DNA of 64,000 bases, taken from positions 372,001 to 436,000 of the forward strand of contig NZ_BMMZ01000003.1 of NCBI RefSeq assembly GCF_014646195.1, in the 5' to 3' direction. The first letter of the stretch is position 1; each line of letters opens with the position of its first letter. The DNA is from Microlunatus endophyticus. Its GTDB lineage: Bacteria > Actinomycetota > Actinomycetes > Propionibacteriales > Propionibacteriaceae. The notes below the pieces were generated by a model. The model did no database searches, had not been told where the DNA came from, and worked only from the letters and a program-made list of their open reading frames with translations. A program made the translations under genes and the position numbers. Shown here piece by piece: positions 17,772 through 27,028 of the stretch.

Positions 17772-19267
17772 CGGGCGAGTGCCTTCCGTGCCACGGCGAA
17801 GACCTCCGAAACGTCACGCCGGATCGGCTTCACCAACAGCGCTGCCGCATACACGACGCCAACAGCGGCGGCCGCTGCCAGCGCCTGGACGAGCGACGAC
17901 GTGTGCAGGAGGTCAACCATCAGTCGCCCGACAAGCGCGGCCGGCACCGCACAGGCCAGGATCCGTCCCGCCCCCAGCCATAGCTGTCGCTTCGGCAGAT
18001 CTGTCAGACGGCCCAGCCACCACAGCGACAACGGCCAGGCCAATCCAGGGGCGATCGCGTAACCGACAGCCACTCCGAGAAGACCGAACTGGCTGCCGCC
18101 GACGACACAAACGATCTTGATCGCCAGGCTCATCAGGGAATACCGAAAGAGCTGCGGCGTCAGACCGCGCGCCTGATAGACCCAGCTACCGACATAAGCC
18201 AACGTCTCGAAGGCACCGGCACACGCCAATGCCGCGACGATCGGACCCGTCTGGCCCCACTGGCGGCCTAAAAAGATCATTACGATCGGAGTCGCAGCAG
18301 CGAATACCAAGGCCATTCCGGGGACCAGCGTGTAGCCGAAGATCACCTGCCCCTTCACGACATAGCCGTTTGCACGGTTCGGATCCGCACGCAGCCGGGA
18401 AAGAACAGGAACCGCGATGTTGTTTGTTGGCCCACGCAACTGTCCCAACGGGCGCATCAGAAGCTGGAATCCACGACTGTAAATGCCCAGCGGCGCTGCG
18501 CCGAAGCGAAAACTCACGGTCAAGGTATCCACATTGGAGTTCATGTAAGCCACCAGCTGGCTCGCGGCAAGATTCCACCCATAGTGGATCATGGGGCGCA
18601 CCGCCCGGATCGGCCCAGGTCGCAACGGCAACCATCTGGTCGCCGAAACCAAGATCAACAACCCGACACCCGCCTGGACAAGTTGCTGCGCCACGAGCGC
18701 CCAGTAGCCCGCTCCCAGCAGGGCGGCGCCGATCGCGACGACGACTCCGAGGACCTGACTGATGACGTCTCTGACCGTGGTCGTAGTAAATCGAAGATCG
18801 CGCACGAGGTGGGCGCGGTACTGCGCCGCCATCCCGTTCAGCAGAAACGTGAATGCCAGAGCATGTGTCATCCCGACGAGCTCTGGATATCCGAACCCAC
18901 GTGCAATCAATGGCGCACCCAGCAGCGCGACGCCCGTCAACACCGCACCGATACCGGTGTTCAGCCAGAACAAAGTCGCGCGCTGCCCTTGATTCAGTGA
19001 ATCGGCCTGGATCGCAGCCGTGGACAAGCCGAAATCGCGGAAGATCTCGCCGACTCCGACAACCGCCATCACCATAGCGAGCAGGCCATAATCCGTGGGG
19101 CTCAACAGACGTGCCAACACGGCGGTTGAGGCAACCTGCAACAGGAGCCGAGCACCCTGACCGAGATAGACGACGGACGCGCCTCGAGCGGCCCTCCGCC
19201 CGAGGTCACCCGAATCCGGGGCTCCTGAGGTTGAGCCTTCGGTGGTATTGGACATCTGGGTGCTCAC
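17768..19267 (-). CDS. Lipid-linked oligosaccharide flippase (Wzx-like, MOP superfamily)
   Basis: 499 residues, about 12-14 hydrophobic segments. The start region RGASVVYLGQGARLLLQVAS and TDYGLLAMVMAVVGVGEIFRDFGLS match the polysaccharide transport/Wzx family, which flips undecaprenyl-linked repeat units to the outer face of the membrane. GTG start at 19267 overlaps the pyruvyl transferase stop (GTGA); an ATG four codons in (MSNTTEG) is possible. Its stop is coupled to the FrhB-like gene. Confidence 0.9.
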   Translation of the reverse strand: MSTQMSNTTEGSTSGAPDSGDLGRRAARGASVVYLGQGARLLLQVASTAVLARLLSPTDYGLLAMVMAVVGVGEIFRDFGLSTAAIQADSLNQGQRATLFWLNTGIGAVLTGVALLGAPLIARGFGYPELVGMTHALAFTFLLNGMAAQYRAHLVRDLRFTTTTVRDVISQVLGVVVAIGAALLGAGYWALVAQQLVQAGVGLLILVSATRWLPLRPGPIRAVRPMIHYGWNLAASQLVAYMNSNVDTLTVSFRFGAAPLGIYSRGFQLLMRPLGQLRGPTNNIAVPVLSRLRADPNRANGYVVKGQVIFGYTLVPGMALVFAAATPIVMIFLGRQWGQTGPIVAALACAGAFETLAYVGSWVYQARGLTPQLFRYSLMSLAIKIVCVVGGSQFGLLGVAVGYAIAPGLAWPLSLWWLGRLTDLPKRQLWLGAGRILACAVPAALVGRLMVDLLHTSSLVQALAAAAAVGVVYAAALLVKPIRRDVSEVFAVARKALAR

Positions 19268-20358
19268 GCGACCACGCGTTCCAGTTGATCGTAGACAGGC
19301 TCGAGCAGCCCGTGAGCGCGATCTCGCACCTGCGCCGAACTCGCTGCCAAGGTCGGATCGTCAACCGCCGAGATGATGCGGTCAGCCATGGATGCGTCGC
19401 GACTGCGCAGGTCCACGCCTTGTCGCCAGTTCAACTGTCCGAGCAACGGCTCGAACTTGCGAGAGTAGCTGAGCGGCACAGCTGGCACTCCAAGCGACAG
19501 CGCGTTAAGGCAAGCGTGCATCCGAGATCCGATCACGATCCTCGCCGAGGCAATGTGGCGACGCGCCTCGTCAAGGGAGCCCGGAATGAGGATCTCCGGC
19601 CGACCGTGGCCTCGCTCCTCCAGCATCGACGCGAGCTCGGCATTCGCCGGGACATCATTGTCCGGGTCGGGTGAATCGATGACGTGGGACAACAGTGTCA
19701 GCTGCCGACCGGCACTGACCAGGCGCTCACTGAGGCTCATGATCAGTCTTTGATAGTGAGCATGGTCGACGTGGCTGTTCGGACGCCAGAGCAAGCCGGA
19801 CACATTCAGCAAGACGTCCCGCTCAGTATCTGGCTCAGCTCTGTCGATCGCGAATACGACGTCTGTGCCGAGGACGTCGACCGGCCGTCCCAAACGCCGC
19901 GCAGCATCCGCGCTTTCCGGATCGCGTGCCATGACACTCACAGCGTTATGCAGCGCGCGTCGAGCCAGCAAGCGTCCGCGGCGGGTCGTGAACGGGCCTA
20001 TCGTCTGTGGTCCAAAGGTCACCGGCACCTTTGCCTTGCGAACGATCTCCTGCATGAGGTTCATGGTTAACAATCGCCCGAGGCCGTAGATATCGGCGAA
20101 GCTGTCGCCCGCCCGGGTGTCGATCACGATGTCGAAAGTCCGGACCCAGTCGACCAGCCCGTCGCTGTCCCGAATCAATCGGCGCACTTGAGGCTTCGGT
20201 GCACCGATCCGCGTTGGTGCATCGCCGGGGCCGTAACCCTGATGCATCACCTGGACGTCGGGTTCAAGCCGCCGCAACAGTGCCTCGGTACCAGCGCCCA
20301 AAGCACGCACCCCAAGGTTCGACGAGCCACCGTCAGCCCACAGGACAAGGGCCCTCAT
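19264..20358 (-). CDS. Polysaccharide pyruvyl transferase family protein (WcaK/CsaB type)
   Basis: 364 residues. The N-terminal SSNLGVRALGAGTEALLRRL and the C-terminal RIVIGSRMHACLNALSLGVP with VPLSYSRKFEPLLGQL are family signatures (the H/R pair in SRMHA is near the PEP site). Members transfer pyruvate from PEP to sugars as ketals on surface glycans; some act on other groups. ATG start at 20358 overlaps the lipoprotein's stop (ATGA). Beside the flippase and FrhB-like gene, it probably decorates the lipid-linked unit in the cytoplasm. Confidence 0.88.
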   Translation of the reverse strand: MRALVLWADGGSSNLGVRALGAGTEALLRRLEPDVQVMHQGYGPGDAPTRIGAPKPQVRRLIRDSDGLVDWVRTFDIVIDTRAGDSFADIYGLGRLLTMNLMQEIVRKAKVPVTFGPQTIGPFTTRRGRLLARRALHNAVSVMARDPESADAARRLGRPVDVLGTDVVFAIDRAEPDTERDVLLNVSGLLWRPNSHVDHAHYQRLIMSLSERLVSAGRQLTLLSHVIDSPDPDNDVPANAELASMLEERGHGRPEILIPGSLDEARRHIASARIVIGSRMHACLNALSLGVPAVPLSYSRKFEPLLGQLNWRQGVDLRSRDASMADRIISAVDDPTLAASSAQVRDRAHGLLEPVYDQLERVVA

Positions 20359-21023
20359 ACGTTGCCTGAGAACTGCAGGACTGTTTGCCCGTTGCCGTAC
20401 TGCACCTGGATGGTGATCGGCTTGCGATCCGCCTTGGCGATCGTGAACACGTACGTGCCCTTCGCCGAGTCTCCGGCAGCAAGAGATCCGTCAAGCGGAG
20501 CGTACGGCGAGCCTGTGGCCAGGATGCCCGGCGACCCCTTGGATCCGTCCAGATTGATGGTGACGGTCGAGAGGTCGAGCGAGCTCGTGCTGCCATTCTT
20601 GATCCTGACAGTCAATGCCAGCGCAGGGCCACCCACTTCACCTGGGCCGACCGGCTTAGCGGTAACTGCGCGGACAGTAGTCACGTTGACCTTGACACCG
20701 TTCTCGAACTTAGCCGAACCCGTCAGCGGAACGTGCTTGCGATAGCTGATCTTGTGGGTTTTGGCGTGTTGCTTGGTGCTTCCGTGCGGGTGCACCTTCG
20801 ATGACGACTTCTCGACAGGAGTCGGGCCGGCCGAACTTGATTTGCCGCTGGGTTTGCTGCTCGGCGTCGAATTCACCGTCTGCCCGCCGGACGGTCCGGT
20901 TGGCTGCACACTCTGCGCGCAGGAGACTGCCCCAAGTGCGAGAACTGCCACGGCTGCGGCCAAGCCTCCTCTGCGGACCCACATTGTGCCTGACCATCCG
21001 CTGAGCCATGTTTTCTGATTCAT
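20355..21023 (-). CDS. Secreted lipoprotein of unknown function
   Basis: 222 residues from ATG at 21023 (GAGGA upstream; the open frame to 21176 would overlap the PKD gene). Signal peptide with lipobox AVSC (LALGAVSCAQS). Then a Ser/Thr/Pro/Lys-rich, disordered linker (about residues 35-85) and a compact beta-rich domain with ALALTVRIKNGSTSSLDLS and YVFTIAKADRKPITIQVQYG, similar in layout to extracellular DUF4352/immunoglobulin-like domains. No enzyme motif. It lies between the giant surface protein and the pyruvyl transferase, 16 bases after the former, so it is part of the operon. Confidence 0.8.
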   Translation of the reverse strand: MNQKTWLSGWSGTMWVRRGGLAAAVAVLALGAVSCAQSVQPTGPSGGQTVNSTPSSKPSGKSSSAGPTPVEKSSSKVHPHGSTKQHAKTHKISYRKHVPLTGSAKFENGVKVNVTTVRAVTAKPVGPGEVGGPALALTVRIKNGSTSSLDLSTVTINLDGSKGSPGILATGSPYAPLDGSLAAGDSAKGTYVFTIAKADRKPITIQVQYGNGQTVLQFSGNV

Positions 21024-21039
21024 GATTCCTCGATCCGAC

Positions 21040-24000
21040 TTAAGCGCCGCTGCCTGAGGCATCGGTGGCGGTGAGGCTGTCGATGCTGACGTTGACCGGG
21101 AAGTTCGTCGCACTTCCCGACAAGTACGTTCCGACCACAACACTGCCAGCCCCCTGGGTCGCAGAATTGCTGTCATTGGCCGTCACCATCCACGCCGAAG
21201 GCTCAGTCGCCGACGCCACCCATGCCTTCGCCGACAACACCGTCGGCCCCGACCCAACCGCACTCAACCGCACCCGCACCGTGTCGGTCGCCGTCACACC
21301 CGAAACCGTCGACTGGCCCAAGACCGTATCCGCACCGTTGACCGTCCGCACCAACTGCAGCACCACCGCACCAGTGCTCTTGTAAGCCAAAACAGCCTTG
21401 ACCGAACCAGCCGAGGTATTTCGCGCCGCGATATAGAACGACAAACCGCCCCCATTGGGAACCTTGTCCAACGACACATCCGTCGACATATCAACATCCT
21501 GAGCCGACACACTCTTCAACTGCGCACCCGGACCCGACCCCGCCTTCGTCAACGAGATCGTTCCCTTGCCACCGGCAACCGTGAACTGACTCGCCGAACC
21601 CGTCAGAGTCCAAGCCCCACCAACATCAGCAGAACCCCAACCCGACGCACTCGTCCGACCAAACGAATCCTTCGCAACAACCGAACCCGCCGCCGGCGCC
21701 GACACCGTCACCGAATGCGACACCGAATCCGTCGCACCACCATCATCAGTCACCGTCAACTTCACCGTGTACGTGCCAGCAGACGCATACGTATGAGACG
21801 CCGTCTTCCCCGACCCATCACTGGTGCTGTCACCCCAACTCCAGGCATAACTAGCAACCGAACCATCCGGATCAGACGAACCCGACCCATCAACCGACAC
21901 ACCCAAATCCGACACCGACGACGTAAACGCCGCAGTCGGAGCCTGATTCACCGGCGCCTGAACCGTCACACTGTGGCTCACCGAATCGGTGGCACCGTCG
22001 TCGTCAGTCACCGTGAGCTTGACGGTGTAAGTACCGGCAGTGTCATAAGTGTGGGTCGCCGTCTTGCCTGAGCCGTCGGCCGTGTTGTCGCCCCAGTCCC
22101 AGTCGTAGCTGGCGATCGTGCCATCCGAGTCCGCGGAGTCGGACCCATCGACCGAGACCTTCAAGCCGGTCGTCGACGGCGTGAATGCCGCTGTCGGCGC
22201 CTGGTTGGGTGCCGTCACCGTCACCGAGTGCGAGACGGTATCGGTGGCGCCGTCGTTGTCGGTCACGGTCAGCTTGACGGTGTACGTCCCACCGCTGGCG
22301 TAGGTGTGGTCAGCTGTCTTGCCTGAGCCATCGGCCGTGTTGTCGCCCCAGTCCCAGTCGTAGCTGGCGATCGTGCCATCCGAATCGGTGGAATCGGACC
22401 CATCGACCGAGATCTTGAGGTCGTCCTTCGTGCTGCTGAATGCCGCTGTGGGCGCGACGTTCGGCAGACCCTGCGACCCGGTGGTGTAGAGAGACGCGAT
22501 CGTCGACTGGTCGATCGCCCAGTCCCAGACCGATGCCTCGTCGATCGACCCGGCGAAGTAGCTGCTGCTGGGCTGGGACGGCCAACCGTTGATGTTGTCG
22601 CCGCCCACTCGCCACACGCCGGTGTAAGCCTGGGCACTCGTCACGGCAGCGTTGCTGGCGACCAGCTGGCCGTCGAGGTCCAGCGTCATGCCCGACGGAC
22701 TCAGGGTGGCTACTACCATGTGCCAATTGCCGTCGTTGTACGTCCCGGCGGACTGCACAGTCTGGGTCGAGCCCGGGTAGACACCGAAGATCACGTGACC
22801 GCTGTTGTCCATGTAGACATGACGGTCGTAGCTGTTGGAGTTGCCGGTCTGCTGATCCCCGAAGCCGATGATCTTGCCGCCGCTGGTGGAGGTGGTCTTG
22901 AACCAGGCCGCTACGGAGAACCGATCAGTGCCTTGCACCGGTGTCGTCGCCGCGACGAGTCCGGAACCGTCGCCACTGAAGGAGGCGGAGGTGTCGGAAT
23001 CGTCGGCGATCGCCCCGGGCTGGCCGAGAGTGACACCGGGGTTGACCGTGCCGTTGTCACTTCCCGCGCTGTCCTGAGCACTTGACGATCCGGCAGCGTC
23101 GCCCAGCCGCCAGTAGAGGCTCGCGCCACTACCGAGGACCGACTTGGCGTAGGCGCTGCTGGTCTGCGGTGCCGCGACCGTCACGCTCTGGGTCGCTGTC
23201 CCAGTGGCGCCTTCGTCGTCGGTGACAGTCAGGGTGACGGTGTACGTGCCCGCACTTGCGTACACGTGATGGTTCGTCGCGCCGGTGCCGGCGGTCGTAC
23301 CGTCGCCCCAGTTCCACGCATAGCTCGCGATGGTGCCGTCAGAGTCGCTGGAACCCGTGCCATCGACACCGACTGCGAGCGAGTGCACTGTCGGTGCCGC
23401 GAACACCGCGGTCGGCGCCTGGTTGCCGGAGCTCCCGGTGCCCGCGCGGTACAGGCTCTTGATGGTCGTCGGATCGACGACTGTGTCCCATTCTGCGAAC
23501 TCGTCGATGCTTCCGTTGAAGTAGTTGGCCGCGGTCCAGCTGCTGTCGCCGCCGACCCGCCAGTAGCCGTTGTAGCTCTGGGCACCGGTCACGTCAGAGC
23601 GCTGTGCGACGATCTTGCCGTCGATGTAGAGCACCATCCCGTTGCTGCCGAGCGAGGCCGCGACTTGATGCCAACTTCCGTCGTTGTAGGTGTTGGCTGA
23701 CTGGATGGTCTGGCTGGATCCGGGATAGACGCCGAAGATCACGTGACCGGCGTTGTCCATGTAGACGTGCCGGTCGTAGTTGCTGGAGTTGCCGGAGTTC
23801 TTGTCGCCGAAGCCCATGATCTTGCCACCGTTGGTGGTGGTGGTCTTGAACCACGACGAGATCGTGAAGGTGCTAGGACCGGTGACCGGGTTCGAGGCTG
23901 CGACGTAGCCGGAGTTCGAACCGTCGAACCGTCCAGCGGTGTCGCTATCGCCCGAGATCGCTCCGGTCTGCCCCAGGCTCACGCCGCTGTTGACAGTGCC

Positions 24001-25824
24001 GTTGTTGGAGCCGGACGAGTCCGCAGCGGTCGCGCTACCGGACGGGTCGCCAAGGCGCCAGTAGATCGTTGGGTTGCTGTTGAGGACATCTGTGACATAC
24101 GCGCTCGGCGTGCCGGCAACGACGCTGCCGCTCACGATCACGCTCTTGGAGACGTTGCCATCCGGATCGGTGGCACTCACCTGATAAGTGTGGCTTCCAG
24201 GAGTTGCGGTCGTGTCGTTGAAGCCCACCGTCGGGGTGTTCCAGAAGGTCGAGATCACCGTCTTGGTCGCAACGGGATGTGCTGTGTCGCCGTCACGGAT
24301 CAGCTTGTAGGTCAACGACATGTTGTCCCGGTCCCAGTTGGCGGGGATCGTCACACGGGCCAGACCCGGCGTGTTGGTGTTGACACTGGGCGTCCACGGC
24401 GTACTGCTACCAGCGTTGAGCCGAGGCCCTTGCTTGGGTGTGGTGTGGCTTCGCAGCGCAAACCGCGTTAAGCCGTATGCGGCTCCACCGTTGACGCCGG
24501 GGAACTCGCCGCCGAGCGAGATGTAGTCACCATTACCTGTAACGGTCCACGCTGCCTGGCCCTGACCCGTGAAGGTGCCGGTGTAGAAGTCCGGGAACCA
24601 GTTGATCATGGAAGGTGCGTTCTGGCCGTACCAGTCGTAGTAGGTGCTGCCGGCGTACGCGTCATGGCCCAGTGTGCCCGTTACCTTGGTAGTGAAGGCG
24701 AGCGCGTGGCGCTGATTTATACTCCAGTTTGCGTCAGTCTGGGGATAGCCACCGACGTTGGCGCAGTAGTGCGCGTGGCTGACCGTATAGACGACGGACC
24801 CGGTGGAGTATGCATCGTAAGTGTCACCGTGGCAGGCTTCGATCCAGTTCAGCTGCCCACTGTCCGGGGAGGCGGAGAACGCGCCTTCAAGATTGCCCGT
24901 ATTGACGTCTGCAAACACCCAACCAGTGCCGAAGATTGACGTGCCGTCCGTACTCAACGAGTAGATTCCCGCCTTGCCCGCGTTGGACCCGCTTGTAAGA
25001 CCATTCTTGATCACGTCACCGGCCGCCCACGCCTGGGTGGTGCCGTCTGCCGAGTCCAAGGCGGCTAAGCCGCGGTGGGAAGCACCATTGACGTTGGCGA
25101 ATCGTCCTCCGATGATGACGCGGGAGCTATCCGGCGTCACCACCATCGCGTCAACCTCACCGTCTGCGTTCGGCGTCCAGTTCAGCAAAGCGCCAGCCGC
25201 GCTGTAGGCGGCCAGATTGGATCGCGCAGATCCCCCGGCCGCTGTGAACAGTCCGCCGATGTAGACGGTCGAGTTGGTCGCGGCGATCGAGTTGACCGAG
25301 GTGCCGCCGATGACAGGGATGAAGCTGCTGATCAACGCTCCGGTTGTCGGGTTCAGGGCGGCTACCTTGTAGACGGTCGTTCCATTGACGCTGGTGAAGT
25401 CTCCGCCGATATAGATCCTGGAGCCGTCGGGTGATTTGGTGATCGTGCGGACCTGACCGTTGACATCGGGGGCAAACCCAGAAATCAGGTTGCCTGTCGT
25501 GATGTCGTAGGCGAGAACATTGTGACGGGCTGTGAGGTTGGTGCCTTTGGCTGCGCCCGCCGGCCGGGTGTTGGAGAAGTTGCCGCCGACATAGACGGTG
25601 TTCCCGATCATCACCTGCGCCCAGGCGACGCCGTCGTCCAGCTGAACGGTCGGCAGTGCATCGGCCGATACGTTCGAAGAGGAGCTGTCTTGCATCGGCG
25701 GTGGGCTGGGTAGGGTTGTGTCTGCGGATGCGGTGGGCGCCGCCATCCACACTCCTACGAATCCCACGGCGGTCGCAACCGCTGCCACGACGGCAGCTAG
25801 CCGCGTACGTGCCACTCTGGCCAT
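21040..25824 (-). CDS. Giant secreted surface protein: beta-propeller, two LamG-like and four PKD domains
   Basis: 1594 residues from ATG at 25824 (GGGGGGA upstream). Signal peptide ends near ADTTLPSP. Residues about 45-470 hold repeats of the type VYVGGNF, IYIGGDFTSVNG, VYIGGLFTAAGG, VIIGGRFANVNG, a beta-propeller pattern. A fibronectin-like segment follows (about 475-570). Two LamG/concanavalin-like domains (about 571-798 and 891-1115) share YDRHVYMDN and HVIFGVYPGS. PKD domains lie at about 800-888, 1120-1206, 1206-1290 and 1293-1376, each with YxWxWGD and GTYTVxLTVTD. A last beta domain (about 1378-1594) begins DSFGRTSASGWGS. No sortase motif or C-terminal anchor is visible. PKD and LamG domains usually bind glycans or proteins, suggesting an adhesin or matrix protein. 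From PKD4 on, codons end mostly in G/T rather than C. Confidence 0.9.
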   Translation of the reverse strand: MARVARTRLAAVVAAVATAVGFVGVWMAAPTASADTTLPSPPPMQDSSSSNVSADALPTVQLDDGVAWAQVMIGNTVYVGGNFSNTRPAGAAKGTNLTARHNVLAYDITTGNLISGFAPDVNGQVRTITKSPDGSRIYIGGDFTSVNGTTVYKVAALNPTTGALISSFIPVIGGTSVNSIAATNSTVYIGGLFTAAGGSARSNLAAYSAAGALLNWTPNADGEVDAMVVTPDSSRVIIGGRFANVNGASHRGLAALDSADGTTQAWAAGDVIKNGLTSGSNAGKAGIYSLSTDGTSIFGTGWVFADVNTGNLEGAFSASPDSGQLNWIEACHGDTYDAYSTGSVVYTVSHAHYCANVGGYPQTDANWSINQRHALAFTTKVTGTLGHDAYAGSTYYDWYGQNAPSMINWFPDFYTGTFTGQGQAAWTVTGNGDYISLGGEFPGVNGGAAYGLTRFALRSHTTPKQGPRLNAGSSTPWTPSVNTNTPGLARVTIPANWDRDNMSLTYKLIRDGDTAHPVATKTVISTFWNTPTVGFNDTTATPGSHTYQVSATDPDGNVSKSVIVSGSVVAGTPSAYVTDVLNSNPTIYWRLGDPSGSATAADSSGSNNGTVNSGVSLGQTGAISGDSDTAGRFDGSNSGYVAASNPVTGPSTFTISSWFKTTTTNGGKIMGFGDKNSGNSSNYDRHVYMDNAGHVIFGVYPGSSQTIQSANTYNDGSWHQVAASLGSNGMVLYIDGKIVAQRSDVTGAQSYNGYWRVGGDSSWTAANYFNGSIDEFAEWDTVVDPTTIKSLYRAGTGSSGNQAPTAVFAAPTVHSLAVGVDGTGSSDSDGTIASYAWNWGDGTTAGTGATNHHVYASAGTYTVTLTVTDDEGATGTATQSVTVAAPQTSSAYAKSVLGSGASLYWRLGDAAGSSSAQDSAGSDNGTVNPGVTLGQPGAIADDSDTSASFSGDGSGLVAATTPVQGTDRFSVAAWFKTTSTSGGKIIGFGDQQTGNSNSYDRHVYMDNSGHVIFGVYPGSTQTVQSAGTYNDGNWHMVVATLSPSGMTLDLDGQLVASNAAVTSAQAYTGVWRVGGDNINGWPSQPSSSYFAGSIDEASVWDWAIDQSTIASLYTTGSQGLPNVAPTAAFSSTKDDLKISVDGSDSTDSDGTIASYDWDWGDNTADGSGKTADHTYASGGTYTVKLTVTDNDGATDTVSHSVTVTAPNQAPTAAFTPSTTGLKVSVDGSDSADSDGTIASYDWDWGDNTADGSGKTATHTYDTAGTYTVKLTVTDDDGATDSVSHSVTVQAPVNQAPTAAFTSSVSDLGVSVDGSGSSDPDGSVASYAWSWGDSTSDGSGKTASHTYASAGTYTVKLTVTDDGGATDSVSHSVTVSAPAAGSVVAKDSFGRTSASGWGSADVGGAWTLTGSASQFTVAGGKGTISLTKAGSGPGAQLKSVSAQDVDMSTDVSLDKVPNGGGLSFYIAARNTSAGSVKAVLAYKSTGAVVLQLVRTVNGADTVLGQSTVSGVTATDTVRVRLSAVGSGPTVLSAKAWVASATEPSAWMVTANDSNSATQGAGSVVVGTYLSGSATNFPVNVSIDSLTATDASGSGA
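22480..24110 (-). repeat. Internal duplication: two LamG modules (about 22480-23150 and 23430-24110)
   Basis: Both modules encode the same order of motifs: YWRLGD, GTVN-GV-LGQ-GAI, FKTT...GGKI-GFGD, the shared YDRHVYMDN, HVIFGVYPGS, a YNDG-WH segment and FxGSIDE. Long stretches also match at the DNA level on the + strand (for example the segment around 22785-22830 against 23730-23775). They are separated by one PKD module, so the duplicated unit is probably LamG-PKD. Confidence 0.8.
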
Positions 25825-26034
25825 CACAAGTCCCCCCGACTATGTGTGATCACTTTTGGGGGAACTGCTCGACCGAAGACCCCAGCTGATCTGGACAGGT
25901 GGACACCCAAGTCAGATCACGAACCATTGCGATCCCCCAAAACGCAACGTTCGATCAAAGTTAACAGCTTGCGCAAGCTCTCGCTGGAATTCCTCAAAAC
26001 CTTGTTCTGTCCTCAGGATCGGCTACAAGACCGG
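25825..26034 (-). promoter_or_regulatory. Intergenic region upstream of the giant surface-protein operon
   Basis: Reads as the 5' region of the seven-gene reverse operon and the 3' side of the DUF6492 gene. It holds a perfect 14-base palindrome AGCTTGCGCAAGCT at 25966-25979 and the 8-base palindrome GTGATCAC at 25846-25853. The segment is AT-richer than its surroundings. Either palindrome could be an operator; the first could also end the upstream transcript, but there is no T run. Confidence 0.45.
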
Positions 26035-27027
26035 TCAGCTGAGGCCGCGTGCCGGCCGGGTCCGCAGCTTCCGCAGAGACATCGCCGCCACGTAGCGGAG
26101 CTTGAAGGTGCCGAGGTACCTGATACCTGAAGCGAGTCCGCCGAAGAGCTCCCGCTCACACCAGAAGCGAGCCAGCTGTGTTGCCGCGAAAGGACTCGAC
26201 TTGGCCAGCGCGGTGCGATGCGCCGCGAAGAAGGGCGTATCCAGCCGCGAGGCTTCGGCGATGACGGCCTTGACCGACTCGGCCGAGGGGTTGCCGGGCC
26301 AAATGTTGGCGCTTCTGACCGGCTCACCATCGAACACGGCGTCCCAAGTGCCGTACGTCTTGCGGATCCATCCTGAGTACAGAAAGAACTCAAGTGCTCC
26401 GGACGCGACAAACGCGGATGCAAATTCCTGGCCGGAGGTGCTCGAAATGTCCTCGACCATCGCGCCTACCAGACGCGTCTGGAGGACGAACGGCGTGTGC
26501 GTTGGCGGGAACCGGTCAACAAACTCTTGCGGTTCGAGTCCGAGATAGTGCAGCACATCCTCCAGTCGCGATCGCAACGGATGCCCGACGTAGGAGTGGA
26601 ACCCGCCGTGTGCTCGACCGTCGGCTGCGATGAAGTCTCGAATGTCCACCTGGCGGATCAGGTGGTTCTTGGCGTCAAGTACCACGTAATGGTCAGCAGC
26701 GACCTTCGAGTACACGAGGAGCTTGAGGACCTGCTGCGTGATCCACCCGGAGGCGGGCGGAACGACTCCGATCTCCGTGGGACGTAGAAACACCACCTTC
26801 GGGCGGTGAATGCCATACTCGTGGAGAATCTTGCGCCGGACAGGTGGTCGGATGCCGCTTCGGGTGTTGTCGATGACGATGATCTGACTGATGACCTCCG
26901 GACCAGCAAACCGCGCGAGCGAGCGCGCCTGCAGTTTGAGCAGGTCCAGCTCCGCTTCGAATACGACGGTGACAGCGCTGATCGGTTGGTCAGCGCCCCG
27001 AGGGGTCCCGGCGGGCAATTCGGTCAT
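26035..27027 (-). CDS. DUF6492 family protein (glycosyltransferase-like)
   Basis: 330 residues from ATG at 27027, one base after the GT2 stop (TGAGATG). The N-terminus SAVTVVFEAELDLLKLQARSL and IIVIDNTR look like a GT-A nucleotide-binding fold; YVVLDAKNHLIRQVD near residue 135 provides a D-x-K in place of the usual DxD, and ANIWPGNPSAESVKAVI follows. This matches DUF6492 proteins of bacterial polysaccharide clusters. It is probably a glycosyltransferase or a relative; substrate unknown. Last gene of the five-gene reverse operon. Confidence 0.72.
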   Translation of the reverse strand: MTELPAGTPRGADQPISAVTVVFEAELDLLKLQARSLARFAGPEVISQIIVIDNTRSGIRPPVRRKILHEYGIHRPKVVFLRPTEIGVVPPASGWITQQVLKLLVYSKVAADHYVVLDAKNHLIRQVDIRDFIAADGRAHGGFHSYVGHPLRSRLEDVLHYLGLEPQEFVDRFPPTHTPFVLQTRLVGAMVEDISSTSGQEFASAFVASGALEFFLYSGWIRKTYGTWDAVFDGEPVRSANIWPGNPSAESVKAVIAEASRLDTPFFAAHRTALAKSSPFAATQLARFWCERELFGGLASGIRYLGTFKLRYVAAMSLRKLRTRPARGLS

Positions 27028-27028
27028 C

